Origin: Kaistella flava (ex Peng et al. 2021)
GTDB lineage: Bacteria > Bacteroidota > Bacteroidia > Flavobacteriales > Weeksellaceae
Length of the DNA stretch: 64,000 nt
NCBI RefSeq assembly: GCF_015191005.1
Contig: NZ_CP040442.1
Coordinates: 744,001 to 808,000, forward strand
Reading direction: 5' to 3'
Part shown: positions 19,075 to 27,710 of the stretch, one piece after another
How the letters are laid out: each line of letters opens with the position of its first letter
How positions within the stretch are numbered: the stretch's first letter is position 1
Notes under the pieces: generated by a model
The model's input: only the letters and a program-made list of their open reading frames with translations
What the model was told of the DNA's origin: nothing
Databases searched by the model: none
Program-made: the position numbers and the translations under genes

Positions 19075-19782
19075 TTATAAATTCACTAAAGTTCCGATAG
19101 TTTCGCCTTGAACTACTTTTAATAGATTGCCTTCTTTATTCATATCAAAAACAATAATGGGTAAATTGTTTTCTCTACTTAAAGTAAAAGCCGTCATATC
19201 CATTACTTTTAAATCTTTTTCAAAAACCTCACTGTAAGTTAAGTTATTGAATTTTACGGCGTCAGAATTTTTCTCCGGGTCAGAATCATAAATCCCATCA
19301 ACTCTTGTTCCTTTTAAAATCACGTCAGCATTCATTTCAATAGCACGCAAAGTTGCGGCAGTATCGGTTGTGAAATATGGATTTCCAGTACCGGCACCGA
19401 AAATTACAACTCTACCTTTTTCTAAATGACGAACTGCTTTTCTTTTGATAAATGGTTCTGCCACTTTATCCATTTCGATCGCACTTTGCAAACGGGTAAA
19501 AATTCCTGCATCTTCCAATGCACCCTGCAAAGCCATACCGTTAATAACAGTTGCAAGCATTCCCATATAGTCACCCTGAACTCTATCCATTCCTGTAGCG
19601 GCACCGGCAAGACCTCTAAAGATATTTCCGCCACCAATAACGATTGACACTTGGCAACCAATATCAACTACTTTTTTAATTTCTGCAGCATATTCTTTCA
19701 ATCGGTCATTATCGATTCCGTACTGACGGTTTCCCATTAATGCCTCGCCACTTAATTTTAGAAGAATTCGGTTGTATTTCAT
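19075..19782 (-). CDS. pyrH: UMP kinase
   Basis: This 235-residue enzyme phosphorylates UMP to UDP in pyrimidine nucleotide synthesis. Motifs visible are [12 protein letters not shown] (residues 6-17), [25 protein letters not shown] and [15 protein letters not shown]. Length is normal for the bacterial hexameric enzyme. It is the first gene of the pyrH-frr pair. A TATATTTG box on the minus strand at 19813-19820 lies about 30 bases before the start and is probably its -7 element. The porQ gene is divergent. Confidence 0.97.
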   Translation of the reverse strand: MKYNRILLKLSGEALMGNRQYGIDNDRLKEYAAEIKKVVDIGCQVSIVIGGGNIFRGLAGAATGMDRVQGDYMGMLATVINGMALQGALEDAGIFTRLQSAIEMDKVAEPFIKRKAVRHLEKGRVVIFGAGTGNPYFTTDTAATLRAIEMNADVILKGTRVDGIYDSDPEKNSDAVKFNNLTYSEVFEKDLKVMDMTAFTLSRENNLPIIVFDMNKEGNLLKVVQGETIGTLVNL

Positions 19783-19812
19783 TTTTTACTTTTTTATTAC
19801 TTTTTTACGGTG

Positions 19813-19820
19813 CAAATATA
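19813..19820 (-). promoter_or_regulatory. -7 box of the pyrH-frr promoter
   Basis: CAAATATA on the plus strand reads TATATTTG on the minus strand, 30 bases before the pyrH ATG. No clear TTTG-type -33 element lies 19-20 bases further. Confidence 0.4.
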
Positions 19821-19871
19821 AGTAAACGCAAATAATTTCGTTAATAGAATTATATTTACACCGAAATTATT

Positions 19872-19901
19872 TTTGAAAAGTACTTAATTAAATTATTTTT
19901 G
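19872..19901 (+). promoter_or_regulatory. Promoter of porQ
   Basis: TTTG at 19872-19875, an 18-base spacer and TATTTTTG at 19894-19901. The TTG start codon at 19919 follows by 17 bases. Confidence 0.55.
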
Positions 19902-19918
19902 CATCCTTATATAATACA

Positions 19919-20917
19919 TTGAGAAAAATTACTGTTGTTACTGCATTATTATTTGCGGGCTTATTATCTGCTCAGGAAGGGACAAATGTGTATCCTTTTC
20001 TGAATATTCCTGGTTCTGCCAGGCAAGCCGCTTTAGGTGGTGACGCGGTTTCTGTTCGTGATTTCGATGTAAGTTTTGCTGCCATTAATCCAGGTTTAAT
20101 GAACTTGGATCAGGATCAAATGATTTCAATTAACTACGCTTCTTATCTCGCCGATTCTCAATATGGAACGATTAGTTTTGTAAAAGATTTAGAAGAAGGT
20201 CATCTCATCGGCTTTAATGCCCGATATATGGATTACGGCAAAATGCCAAGAACCGATGAAAGTGCAGAGATCAATGGAAATTTTGGGGCGATGGATGCTT
20301 CACTTGGACTTGCTTACGCTTACCAGTTTGATGAAGATTTCACCATTGGTGGAGGCGCAAATTTTATCACATCAAAAATCGATAATTATACTTCGATGGC
20401 AGTTGTTGGAACGGCCGGAGTTACCTATCACAATGCACAAAGCCGAGAAACATTAGCTTTAGTTTTCCGTAATTTTGGATATCAATTTAAATCATTTAAT
20501 GGGACTCGCGAGGATGTTGCTTTTAGAGTTGATTTAGGATACACCAAAATTTTAGATGAATTTCCACTTGCATTTACCATTACCGCACACGATTTACAAA
20601 AATTAAATATTTCTCAGAATTTCGATAATAACGGTCAAGAAGTGAGTTGGAGCCGAAAAATGGCCGATCACATTTCTTTAGGCGCCGAACTTTTCCCGGA
20701 ACAGGCTTTTAATATTCGTTTTGGATATAACGTAAGACGCGGAAATGAACTCGCTGTTTTAGATCAAAGAAGTTTTGCCGGTTTATCCGCAGGTTTTGGA
20801 ATTAAGATTTCAAGTTTCCGATTTGATTACGCTCATGTAAGATATCACAACGCTTCCAATGTCAATATGTTTGGATTGACGCTCGATTTAATTGAAGTTT
20901 CCGGAAATAGAAGATAA
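19919..20917 (+). CDS. porQ: Type IX secretion system protein PorQ
   Basis: This 332-residue protein has a signal peptide (MRKITVVTALLFAGLLSAQ) followed by VYPFLNIPGSARQAALGG and FAAINPGLM, typical of PorQ, an outer-membrane barrel protein. In Porphyromonas PorQ holds PorZ in the attachment complex PorU-V-Q-Z, which processes type IX cargo and links it to the cell surface. The start is a TTG at 19919-19921, since no ATG lies before the signal peptide and the promoter ends 17 bases upstream. The following gene is cmk, the order usual in Bacteroidota, which supports the call. No other type IX genes are in the window. Confidence 0.88.
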   Translation: MRKITVVTALLFAGLLSAQEGTNVYPFLNIPGSARQAALGGDAVSVRDFDVSFAAINPGLMNLDQDQMISINYASYLADSQYGTISFVKDLEEGHLIGFNARYMDYGKMPRTDESAEINGNFGAMDASLGLAYAYQFDEDFTIGGGANFITSKIDNYTSMAVVGTAGVTYHNAQSRETLALVFRNFGYQFKSFNGTREDVAFRVDLGYTKILDEFPLAFTITAHDLQKLNISQNFDNNGQEVSWSRKMADHISLGAELFPEQAFNIRFGYNVRRGNELAVLDQRSFAGLSAGFGIKISSFRFDYAHVRYHNASNVNMFGLTLDLIEVSGNRR

Positions 20918-21095
20918 TTTTTCGTTAAAATAAATTTATTAGAACCATTTCAATTTTATTATTCGGTACAAGTTTTATCAGTTTCGGGCTCTTCTTCGGA
21001 AATAATTTAAACTAAAATATTGGAGTGATTGTGTTTTGCTTACTGCGAACGATTATTTATTTTTTTAACCCAAAAATTTTCAGGAAATTTGCCTT

Positions 21096-21770
21096 ATGAG
21101 AAAACCTGTAATTGCTATCGACGGCTACTCTTCTACTGGCAAAAGTTCGATTTCTAAAATCATCGCTCAAAAACTCGGTTTGGTTCATCTGGATACCGGA
21201 GCGTTGTATCGTGGGATCACCTATTTTGCTTTAAATAACTGCATCGGTGCTGATGGTGAAATCAATTTGTCGGAGCTTTTTAACAGGTTTAATGAAATAG
21301 AACTTGAGTTTAAACCTGTTGATACAGAATTGGTTATGTTCCTAAATGGAGAGGATATTTCTACAGCTATTCGAACCAATGAAATTTCTCAAAATGTAAG
21401 TTTAATTGCCAGCCAAAAAGAAGTCCGTGATTTCTTGCTCGATGCACAACGAGAAATGGCAGAAAAAGGCGGCGTCATTATGGATGGCCGAGATATCGGA
21501 ACCGTTATTTTACCCAATGCCGATTTCAAATTCTTTCTGACCGCAAGCGTAGACGAAAGAACCAAAAGACGCTTTTTAGAATTAAAAAGTTTAGGCATCG
21601 AAACCGACGAAAATACCGTACGAGAAAATTTAATCTCCAGAGATAAGACAGATAGTGAAAGAGAAGTTGCTCCTTTGAAAAAAGCAGAAAACGCAATTCT
21701 TATCGACAATTCAGATTTTACTAAACATGAAACCATCGATATCATTTTATCCTACTTAAAGGAGTTTTAA
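21096..21770 (+). CDS. cmk: Cytidylate kinase
   Basis: This 224-residue (d)CMP kinase has the P-loop GYSSTGKSS (residues 9-17), HLDTGALYRGITYFAL, MDGRDIGTVILPNADFKFFL and the lid SRDKTDSEREVAPL. It makes CDP and dCDP from CMP and dCMP. Length is normal. It follows porQ by 178 bases. That gap has no open frame and no clear promoter, so cmk may be read from the porQ promoter. Confidence 0.96.
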   Translation: MRKPVIAIDGYSSTGKSSISKIIAQKLGLVHLDTGALYRGITYFALNNCIGADGEINLSELFNRFNEIELEFKPVDTELVMFLNGEDISTAIRTNEISQNVSLIASQKEVRDFLLDAQREMAEKGGVIMDGRDIGTVILPNADFKFFLTASVDERTKRRFLELKSLGIETDENTVRENLISRDKTDSEREVAPLKKAENAILIDNSDFTKHETIDIILSYLKEF

Positions 21771-21878
21771 CAAAATTTTAAGAGTCCATTTTTTTTATTT
21801 GGTATATTAATTGTAACTTTAGATGAGATGGAGAAATCCAGTACGTAAGATTTATTAACTATTAAAAAATTAACTAAG

Positions 21879-22262
21879 ATGTCAAAAAAAGGTAACAATA
21901 CAGCAAGTGTATTAGCAGGTTTATTAGCTGGAGCAGCAGCAGGTGTTGTTTTGGGAATGCTTTACGCACCAGAAGAAGGAGCAGAAACAAGAAAAAAAAT
22001 CAAGAGCAAAGCAAATGATTTAAAAGACCAGGCTGTTGATCAATACGGTAAAGTTTCTGAGAAAGCTAAAGAACAATACGAAGATGTATCTGGTAAAGTA
22101 AAAGGTCAGTACGACACGCTTTCTTCTCAATTTAAAGAAACTGCTGATAAAGTAGTAAGTTCTGTAAAAGACGGTTATGATAAATACAAAGATCAGGCGG
22201 TTGCTAAAACCAAAGAGGTTGTTACAGATGTAGAAAATGAATTAGACGGAATGAAGTCTTAA
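21879..22262 (+). CDS. YtxH domain-containing protein
   Basis: This 127-residue protein has one N-terminal hydrophobic segment rich in Gly and Ala (residues 8-28, ASVLAGLLAGAAAGVVLGML), the YPAEGxETR-like motif YAPEEGAETRKKIKSKAND, and a long amphipathic helical tail with repeating DQAVDQYGKVSEKAKEQY-type 11-residue units resembling LEA or apolipoprotein helices. YtxH proteins are associated with general stress. It begins a three-gene group with the holin-like and small membrane-associated proteins. A terminator-like hairpin separates it from the next gene. Confidence 0.85.
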   Translation: MSKKGNNTASVLAGLLAGAAAGVVLGMLYAPEEGAETRKKIKSKANDLKDQAVDQYGKVSEKAKEQYEDVSGKVKGQYDTLSSQFKETADKVVSSVKDGYDKYKDQAVAKTKEVVTDVENELDGMKS

Positions 22263-22292
22263 TTTCGACTTCAGTTTATTCCTAAAAATAAA

Positions 22293-22320
22293 AAGGAACT
22301 TTAAATTAAGTTCCTTTTTT
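22293..22320 (+). terminator. Terminator after the YtxH gene
   Basis: AAGGAACTT (22293-22301) pairs with AAGTTCCTT (22308-22316) across a 6-base loop, followed by TTTT. Confidence 0.75.
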
Positions 22321-22341
22321 TGTAACTTTAAAAAAAATATT

Positions 22342-22650
22342 ATGGTTGACATTGTAAAAGAATTCGCCTCAAAAAAAATAGATCTGCTCAAAATGGAGAT
22401 GACCGAAAAATCTTCGATCACCGTAGGAACATTAACCTATCTCCTATTTGCTGCAGTTGCGGCGCTATTCTTCATCATCCTATTTAATATTGGTTTGGGT
22501 TTATTGATTGGTTCTTGGCTAGGTAATTACGCCTACGGAATTTTGATCATGGCCGGGCTTTATTTATTGATTTTCTTAATCACTTTTGCCGCCCGAAACG
22601 CCATTAAAAATAATGTAGCAGATAAAATTATTAAATTTATAAATTCCTAA
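22342..22650 (+). CDS. Phage-holin-family (DUF1469-like) membrane protein
   Basis: This 102-residue protein has two transmembrane helices (about 28-55 and 60-85) after an amphipathic start FASKKIDLLKMEMTEKSS. This is the arrangement of the chromosomal holin-like DUF1469 family, often found next to YtxH genes. Nothing phage-like surrounds it, so a lysis role is unlikely; an envelope role under stress is the usual guess. The next gene starts two bases after its stop, so they are surely cotranscribed. Confidence 0.8.
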   Translation: MVDIVKEFASKKIDLLKMEMTEKSSITVGTLTYLLFAAVAALFFIILFNIGLGLLIGSWLGNYAYGILIMAGLYLLIFLITFAARNAIKNNVADKIIKFINS

Positions 22651-22652
22651 AG

Positions 22653-23150
22653 ATGAGCACGAAATACAACAGTTTGGAGGAACTTAGAAGAAAGAAAGCA
22701 TTACTAAAGAAAGAGGTTTCTGAGTTAGAAGATCTTTTAACCTTCGATAATGCCAAAGAAAGTCTGAGTGCTTTGACTAATGGTTTTACAGATAAATACT
22801 TGCAACAAGATACCACACAAGACGGCGAAACGAAAATTTCTTTAAAAACCAACGAAATTGTAAAAGAGATTTCTGGTAATATTAAAGATTCGCTTCTTAG
22901 TAAAAATACGGTTTACGGTTTTGCCAAAAGTGATGCTGGAATGAGTATTGTAGAAAATGCACTGAAATTGGGCGCGGTAACTTTTGTCGGAAATTATGCC
23001 CGAAAAAGTCTTTACAATAAAAGCTGGAAGAAAAAACTAATTGGTTTGGCTCTTATCTATTTGGCGCCAATCGCACTTCGATTCTTTCGTAAGAAATTGG
23101 AACAGTATGAGAAAAGTAAAACAACGTCGAGTTTCGAACAGTTGATTTAA
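22653..23150 (+). CDS. Conserved hypothetical membrane-associated protein
   Basis: This 165-residue protein starts with a predicted coiled coil (residues 5-35, LEELRRKKALLKKEVSELED), has a glycine-containing hydrophobic stretch near 97-113 (ALKLGAVTFVGNYA) and a second at about 128-145 (LIGLALIYLAPIALRFF), and ends in a basic tail. I do not recognise a named family. It is the third gene of the YtxH/holin-like group, two bases after its neighbour, and is followed by a strong terminator. A joint envelope or osmotic-stress role is inference from context. Confidence 0.7.
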   Translation: MSTKYNSLEELRRKKALLKKEVSELEDLLTFDNAKESLSALTNGFTDKYLQQDTTQDGETKISLKTNEIVKEISGNIKDSLLSKNTVYGFAKSDAGMSIVENALKLGAVTFVGNYARKSLYNKSWKKKLIGLALIYLAPIALRFFRKKLEQYEKSKTTSSFEQLI

Positions 23151-23157
23151 AAAAAGC

Positions 23158-23185
23158 AAAGTCGGATTTTTTTCCGACTTTTTTC
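23158..23185 (+). terminator. Terminator of the YtxH/holin-like group
   Basis: AAAGTCGGA (23158-23166) pairs with TCCGACTTT (23173-23181), loop of six T, followed by TTTT. Confidence 0.85.
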
Positions 23186-23205
23186 ATATACTTTAATTGG
23201 ATTAT

Positions 23206-23525
23206 TAAAAACACAAAAGTCACCAAAGTTATATTTTGAAATACTTAAGTTGATAATTGGAATTAATAAAGTTCAAAAAAGATTTTACGCATTATAACTT
23301 CAAGAATTCTTAATTTTCTTCATTTGTCAATGGTTAAAAATCATTTTTAACACATTAGCTACATTAGTTTTTTTAAGTAAAAACATTGTTAGTAAAAGTA
23401 CATATAAGTTTTGGGCATTATAATTTTCGTGGGAAATCTTAATGAGCTTAATTACTTCAATAAACCTTAATGGTAAAATTGTAATCGTGAAATTTGTGAA
23501 ATCATTAGTGCTATTTGTGTTTAAC
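23206..23525. repeat. CACAAAG-type palindromic repeats, one or two diverged copies
   Basis: The stretch starts ACACAAAAGTCACCAAAG, contains ACACATTAGCTACATTAG (as at 17746), TTTTCGTGGGAAAT, CTTAATGAGCTTAATTACTTC and ends AATTTGTG...GCTATTTGTGTTTAACC. It fills the 405-base gap between two convergent genes (the small membrane-associated gene and trmH); no open frame is seen. Confidence 0.6.
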
Positions 23526-23555
23526 CTTACTAGTTTTAAACTTCTTACAAATAGT

Positions 23556-24287
23556 CTAATCTCTTTTACCGAAAATTTGACCTAAGATAATTCCAGCAGA
23601 CATCGCTACATTTAAACTTTCTGTAGCTTTTGATTTTCCAAAACGTGGAATGGTGATTTTGTCTGTTAGCAGATTTTCGATTTCTGGACGAATTCCATTT
23701 CCTTCATTTCCGAGAACTAAATTAAATTGCGAAGGGAATTGATAATCATAGAAATCAGTTCCATCCATATCTGTTCCGATAATCGGTTGATTATTTTCAG
23801 AAATGTAATTTTCTAAATCCTGGTAAACGATATTTACCCGAAGAAAAGATCCCATACTCGCCTGAATTACTTTTGGATTATAAAAATCCGCAGTGTCTTC
23901 ACTACAAATGATTTGCGAAATGCCAAACCAATCTGCTAACCGAATAATCGTTCCTAAATTCCCAGGATCCTGAATTCCATCGAGAATTAACTGTACACCA
24001 GTTTCTTCCTTCAACAATTCTTCTTTAAGTTCACAGACCGCAACCGAATCTTTCGGATGTTGTAAGAAACTTATTTTCTTTAATTCAGCTGGTGAGATTT
24101 CTGTTGCAGTAAGATTTCCGATTGATAATTCAGCAGGATTTACCGAAAAGATCTCATTGATTTTATACTTAGAAGTTGGTATTTCTTTAATCGTTTTATT
24201 ACCTTCAACCAAAAACAAATTGTATTTTTGTCTGAACTTCTTTTTATCAAGAGACTGTAAAATTTTTATTTTATGAGCCGTAAGCAT
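23556..24287 (-). CDS. TrmH/SpoU family RNA 2'-O-methyltransferase
   Basis: This 243-residue SPOUT methyltransferase has an N-terminal substrate-binding domain (LFLVEGNKTIKEI near residue 25) and the three knot motifs: LDGIQDPGNLGTIIR, LVLGNEGNGI and SLNVAMSAGIILGQI. It methylates a ribose in rRNA or tRNA; the target cannot be named, and RlmB-like rRNA or tRNA sites are both possible. Its first codons overlap those of the divergent tamL gene by 15 bases, and its promoter seems to lie inside tamL. Confidence 0.9.
   Translation of the reverse strand: MLTAHKIKILQSLDKKKFRQKYNLFLVEGNKTIKEIPTSKYKINEIFSVNPAELSIGNLTATEISPAELKKISFLQHPKDSVAVCELKEELLKEETGVQLILDGIQDPGNLGTIIRLADWFGISQIICSEDTADFYNPKVIQASMGSFLRVNIVYQDLENYISENNQPIIGTDMDGTDFYDYQFPSQFNLVLGNEGNGIRPEIENLLTDKITIPRFGKSKATESLNVAMSAGIILGQIFGKRD
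24223..24230 (+). promoter_or_regulatory. -7 box of tamL, inside trmH
   Basis: TATTTTTG lies 42 bases before the tamL ATG, within the beginning of the opposite trmH gene. No clear -33 element is visible. Confidence 0.4.
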
Positions 24288-26840
24288 TTTTCAAAATATT
24301 TTCAAAAGTATTACTTATTTTTTTCATCTGCAATCACTATTCTTTTTTTGTACGCTTGTAGTACAACAAAAAAAGTTCCTGATGGCGAGTTTCTGTTGAC
24401 CAAAAATAACTTTAAATATGAAGATGGGAAAATACATGAAGATGAAGTCGAAAGTCATGTAAGTCAGAAACCCAATAAAAAACAACTTTTCATTCTACCA
24501 TTTGGGTTGTGGATGTATAATGCGACGAATCCTAAATACGATTCGATCATTGCAGAATATATGACTTATCCTAATGAAATGAGGAATCAGAAACTTCGGG
24601 ATTCTCTCTTTATAAAATTCAAACATCCTGAATATGTGGGAAAACGTCTTTTTACAGAGCGGTTTTTTCAAAATATTGGGCAGCCGCCAGTTATTTTAAA
24701 TCAAGGTAAAACGGACCAGAGCGCGACTTCCATTCGTAAATTTTTAGTGTATAAAGGATATTGGGACACCGATGTAAAATATACCCAGGATTTAGATTCA
24801 GCTGCAAAAAAAGCACAGGTTAATTATTTGATTACACATAAAGATCCTACCTACATCAGTGATTACTATTATAATATTCCCGATCCAGCTATTAAAAACG
24901 TGTATGAACAGCATCTTGCTAAAAGTTTAGTTCGTGGAAAGAAAGTTTTGGATCAGGCGGTTTTAGAAAAAGAGGTTAAGAGAATCAATGATTTGATGAA
25001 AGACTACGGTTATTATAAGTTCAATAATTCTAACGAAGAGATTTATTTTACCGCAGATACTTTACAAAGCAGAAAGAATGTTCCGTTGACGATGGATATT
25101 CGTAAAGATTCTGTAGATTCCCGTTACAAGGTCACTACCATTGGAAAGGTGAAGGTTCATCTTCTTGAAAAGTTATCGGATTCTGTAGATACCGTTAAAG
25201 ATTCTTTACTAAGAATTAACTTTTACAAACTCGATGACCAATATAAAACATTGTCCTTATGGCGACCAATTATTTTGCGTCCGGGAGAGGTTTATGATCA
25301 AAGAAAATTAGATTTAACAAAGAGAAATATTGCAGGGATGAATAATTTCAGCATTATTAAATATGATGAAACGCTTCGCAAATCGAACGACAGTATTTTA
25401 GATGTCAGTTATTTTCTGGCACCACTTCCGAAATATGATTTAAAAGTCGCGACCGATCTTAATTATTCTCAAATTTTAAATTTCGGAGTTTCGCCGTCTG
25501 TCGATCTTACAAGTCGTAATATTTTTGGTGGGGCCGAAAACTTAACTACAAGTCTATCCGGTATTTTCGGTTCTGTTGTTGGTTCTCAAAACACAAATAA
25601 AAGAAGTCTGGCATATGAAATATCGGCACAGGCAGCGTTGAATTTCCCTAGATTATTACTTCCTTTTCAAACCTGGAAAATCATCCCCAAAAGATATTCC
25701 CCTACTTCATCGATTAGTGCAGGAACTTCAATCCAAAACAATATAGGATTGGGCCGAATCGGTTTTAATGCAGGACTAAATTACTACGCCAATGCCAACG
25801 ATATTGTTTCTCACCGACTTACGGTTTTTAACAGCCAGTTAAGTTTGACCAGAAATAAGGATCGCTACTATGATTTCTTTCCACAAGATGCAGAAGTTAG
25901 AGATCAAATGTTTGCGATTTATTCTCCCGCTTTATACCAGGATTTTCTTGCCGGAAGTATCACTTCAGATGCATTATCAACCATGATTGTTGATGATAAG
26001 GGCTTTCAGACATCGTTAACTGGTGATAACTTATCTGCCTTAAATAACTTTCTGCAGTCCTTGGTTAATAAAGACAGACAAACTCAGGATATTCTTATTT
26101 CATCGATGATTTATAATTTTATTTATAATGAAATCGGAAAGAAAGACCGACCAAATCCTTTCTATTTTAATGGTAAAATCGAAACAGCAGGAAATGTATT
26201 TAGTCTCTTTAATAGTCGCAGAAAAGAGGATGGAATTGTCTCTGGTCCCTCAAGAACCATTTTCAATATTCCTTATTCTCAGTTTGTGAAATTTGATTTT
26301 GATGTCAGAAAATATTTCACTTTTAATAATGAAAAGCAAACACTGGCTTTAAGACAGTTTATAGGAATCGGGATTCCTTATGGTAATTCATCCACCATGC
26401 CGTTTGTACGATCTTACTTTAATGGTGGTTCCAATGATATTCGTGCGTGGCGAGTATTCGGAGGTCTTGGTCCGGCAGATTCTCAAATCGATGAAAGGGT
26501 TCGTTCTTACGTGATGGATAATGTGAAATTAACCACCAATATTGAATACAGAATGCCGTTTACCGATATGTTTGAAGGAGCAGCTTTCGTAGATGCCGGA
26601 AATATCTGGAGTTTAAAAGACAGTGGTTTTGGTGATCAGTTTAAATTTAATAAATTCATTTCTCAAATGGGAGTTGGGACTGGTCTTGGTTTAAGAATCA
26701 ATGTCGCTTATATTACGTTGCGATTAGATGCTGCTTATAAAGTGTATGATCCTAATCAACCGAATGGTGACAGATGGGTCATCAGCAAATGGCAACCATT
26801 GAAACCAGTACTTAATTTCGCATTTGGATATCCATTCTAA
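24273..26840 (+). CDS. tamL: TamL: BamA/TamA-family outer-membrane lipoprotein
   Basis: This 855-residue Omp85-family protein has a lipoprotein signal ending ILFLYAC with Cys29, then PDGEFLLTKNNF, POTRA-like domains to about residue 370, and a C-terminal 16-strand-type barrel with SYFNGGSNDIRAWR and VDAGNIWSL motifs, ending in Phe (GYPF). In Bacteroidota this lipidated TamA relative works with TamB in envelope assembly. The start ATG at 24273 is inside the first codons of trmH on the other strand. The length is normal for the family. Confidence 0.88.
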   Translation: MSRKHFSKYFQKYYLFFSSAITILFLYACSTTKKVPDGEFLLTKNNFKYEDGKIHEDEVESHVSQKPNKKQLFILPFGLWMYNATNPKYDSIIAEYMTYPNEMRNQKLRDSLFIKFKHPEYVGKRLFTERFFQNIGQPPVILNQGKTDQSATSIRKFLVYKGYWDTDVKYTQDLDSAAKKAQVNYLITHKDPTYISDYYYNIPDPAIKNVYEQHLAKSLVRGKKVLDQAVLEKEVKRINDLMKDYGYYKFNNSNEEIYFTADTLQSRKNVPLTMDIRKDSVDSRYKVTTIGKVKVHLLEKLSDSVDTVKDSLLRINFYKLDDQYKTLSLWRPIILRPGEVYDQRKLDLTKRNIAGMNNFSIIKYDETLRKSNDSILDVSYFLAPLPKYDLKVATDLNYSQILNFGVSPSVDLTSRNIFGGAENLTTSLSGIFGSVVGSQNTNKRSLAYEISAQAALNFPRLLLPFQTWKIIPKRYSPTSSISAGTSIQNNIGLGRIGFNAGLNYYANANDIVSHRLTVFNSQLSLTRNKDRYYDFFPQDAEVRDQMFAIYSPALYQDFLAGSITSDALSTMIVDDKGFQTSLTGDNLSALNNFLQSLVNKDRQTQDILISSMIYNFIYNEIGKKDRPNPFYFNGKIETAGNVFSLFNSRRKEDGIVSGPSRTIFNIPYSQFVKFDFDVRKYFTFNNEKQTLALRQFIGIGIPYGNSSTMPFVRSYFNGGSNDIRAWRVFGGLGPADSQIDERVRSYVMDNVKLTTNIEYRMPFTDMFEGAAFVDAGNIWSLKDSGFGDQFKFNKFISQMGVGTGLGLRINVAYITLRLDAAYKVYDPNQPNGDRWVISKWQPLKPVLNFAFGYPF
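24303..24334 (-). promoter_or_regulatory. Promoter of trmH, inside tamL
   Basis: On the minus strand ATTG (24331-24334), a 20-base spacer and TACTTTTG (24303-24310). The trmH ATG is 16 bases downstream. The whole promoter lies within codons 11-21 of tamL. Confidence 0.55.
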
Positions 26841-26921
26841 TTCATTTTATATATTCTTTATTATTTTAACGTTATTAATAATAAAACAGCAATACATTAC
26901 GTTAAATAAGAAAAATATACT

Positions 26922-27615
26922 ATGAAAAAAATCAATTCCGTTACTATTGGTAGGTTTATCGCTTCTGATTATTTCCTGTCGCTCAAGTGATGATTCTAAT
27001 ATTGAAGTTCCTGAGCCGGAAAGTTTTTTCAATCTGAATGTTGACAACCAATGGGTTTACAAAACCTATGATAATCCTGATTTTACTAATCCACAAAGCG
27101 TTTCAACTTTTTCTGGAAGAATTGATTCTGTTAGTATTGTTGGTAAAGTAGAGGTTCAAGGATTAACATTTGCAAAAGAAAGAACTAAAATAAATTGGCC
27201 AAATTCTAACCTAAACAACCAGGAAAATTTTCGGTATTTGAGAGTAAATAATAAAGGACATTTGGTCTATTTAAGAACGCTTGATAATGTTACGGAAACA
27301 AGCGGATCTGTGGTTCATCCGGGGCAAGAAAATGCGTTCACTTTCAGTTATGATTTTATTGAGATGAATCAAGTCGTGGGAAATCTTTTTTATAAGTTAG
27401 ACAAAGAAAAAAATGTTGAAGTCAATGGAGTTCAATATGTAGTACTTCCCTATTTAGGTGATTTTACTCCTGCTCCCAATCAATCGAATTTGTTAAAAAA
27501 GACTCAGGAAATTTCATACAAAAAAGGTCTAGGTCTGGTTAAAGAAATATGTCATTCAGTTTACAGTAAAAGCTATTTAGAAAGTCGATTAATAAGTTAT
27601 AAAATCAAAAAATAA
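26922..27615 (+). CDS. Putative lipoprotein of unknown function, signal peptide frameshifted at a poly-A tract
   Basis: From the TTG at 26947 the frame gives 222 residues, starting MVGLSLLIISCRSSDD with a lipobox Cys but no basic N-terminus. An ATG at 26922 followed by seven A is out of frame by one base. If one A is removed it reads MKKSIPLLLVGLSLLIISC, a standard lipoprotein signal. In the present sequence the frame from 26947 is closed upstream by a TGA that overlaps the ATG. The mature part (about 210 residues) is not recognised; it contains NVDNQWVYKTYD near its start. The cause may be a sequencing error, a real mutation, or slippage at the A tract. Confidence 0.65.
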
Positions 27616-27647
27616 TTTTCTCTAAAATGATTTATTTCTTAAAATTT

Positions 27648-27676
27648 AATCGCAGATTATTCTGCGATTTTTTTTG
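27648..27676 (+). terminator. Terminator of the lipoprotein gene
   Basis: AATCGCAGA (27648-27656) pairs with TCTGCGATT (27661-27669), loop TTAT, followed by seven T. Confidence 0.85.
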
Positions 27677-27677
27677 T

Positions 27678-27685
27678 TACATTTG
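27678..27685 (+). promoter_or_regulatory. -7 box of the M28 peptidase gene
   Basis: TACATTTG matches TAnnTTTG, 26 bases before the ATG at 27711. It directly follows the T run of the preceding terminator. Confidence 0.45.
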
Positions 27686-27710
27686 TTAAGTCACTAAAAA
27701 CAAATGCAAT

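Noticed and set aside
22342..22650. Holin-like gene as part of a prophage
   Set aside because: No phage structural, integrase or lysis genes surround it; the neighbours are a YtxH gene and housekeeping genes, as in chromosomal DUF1469 loci.
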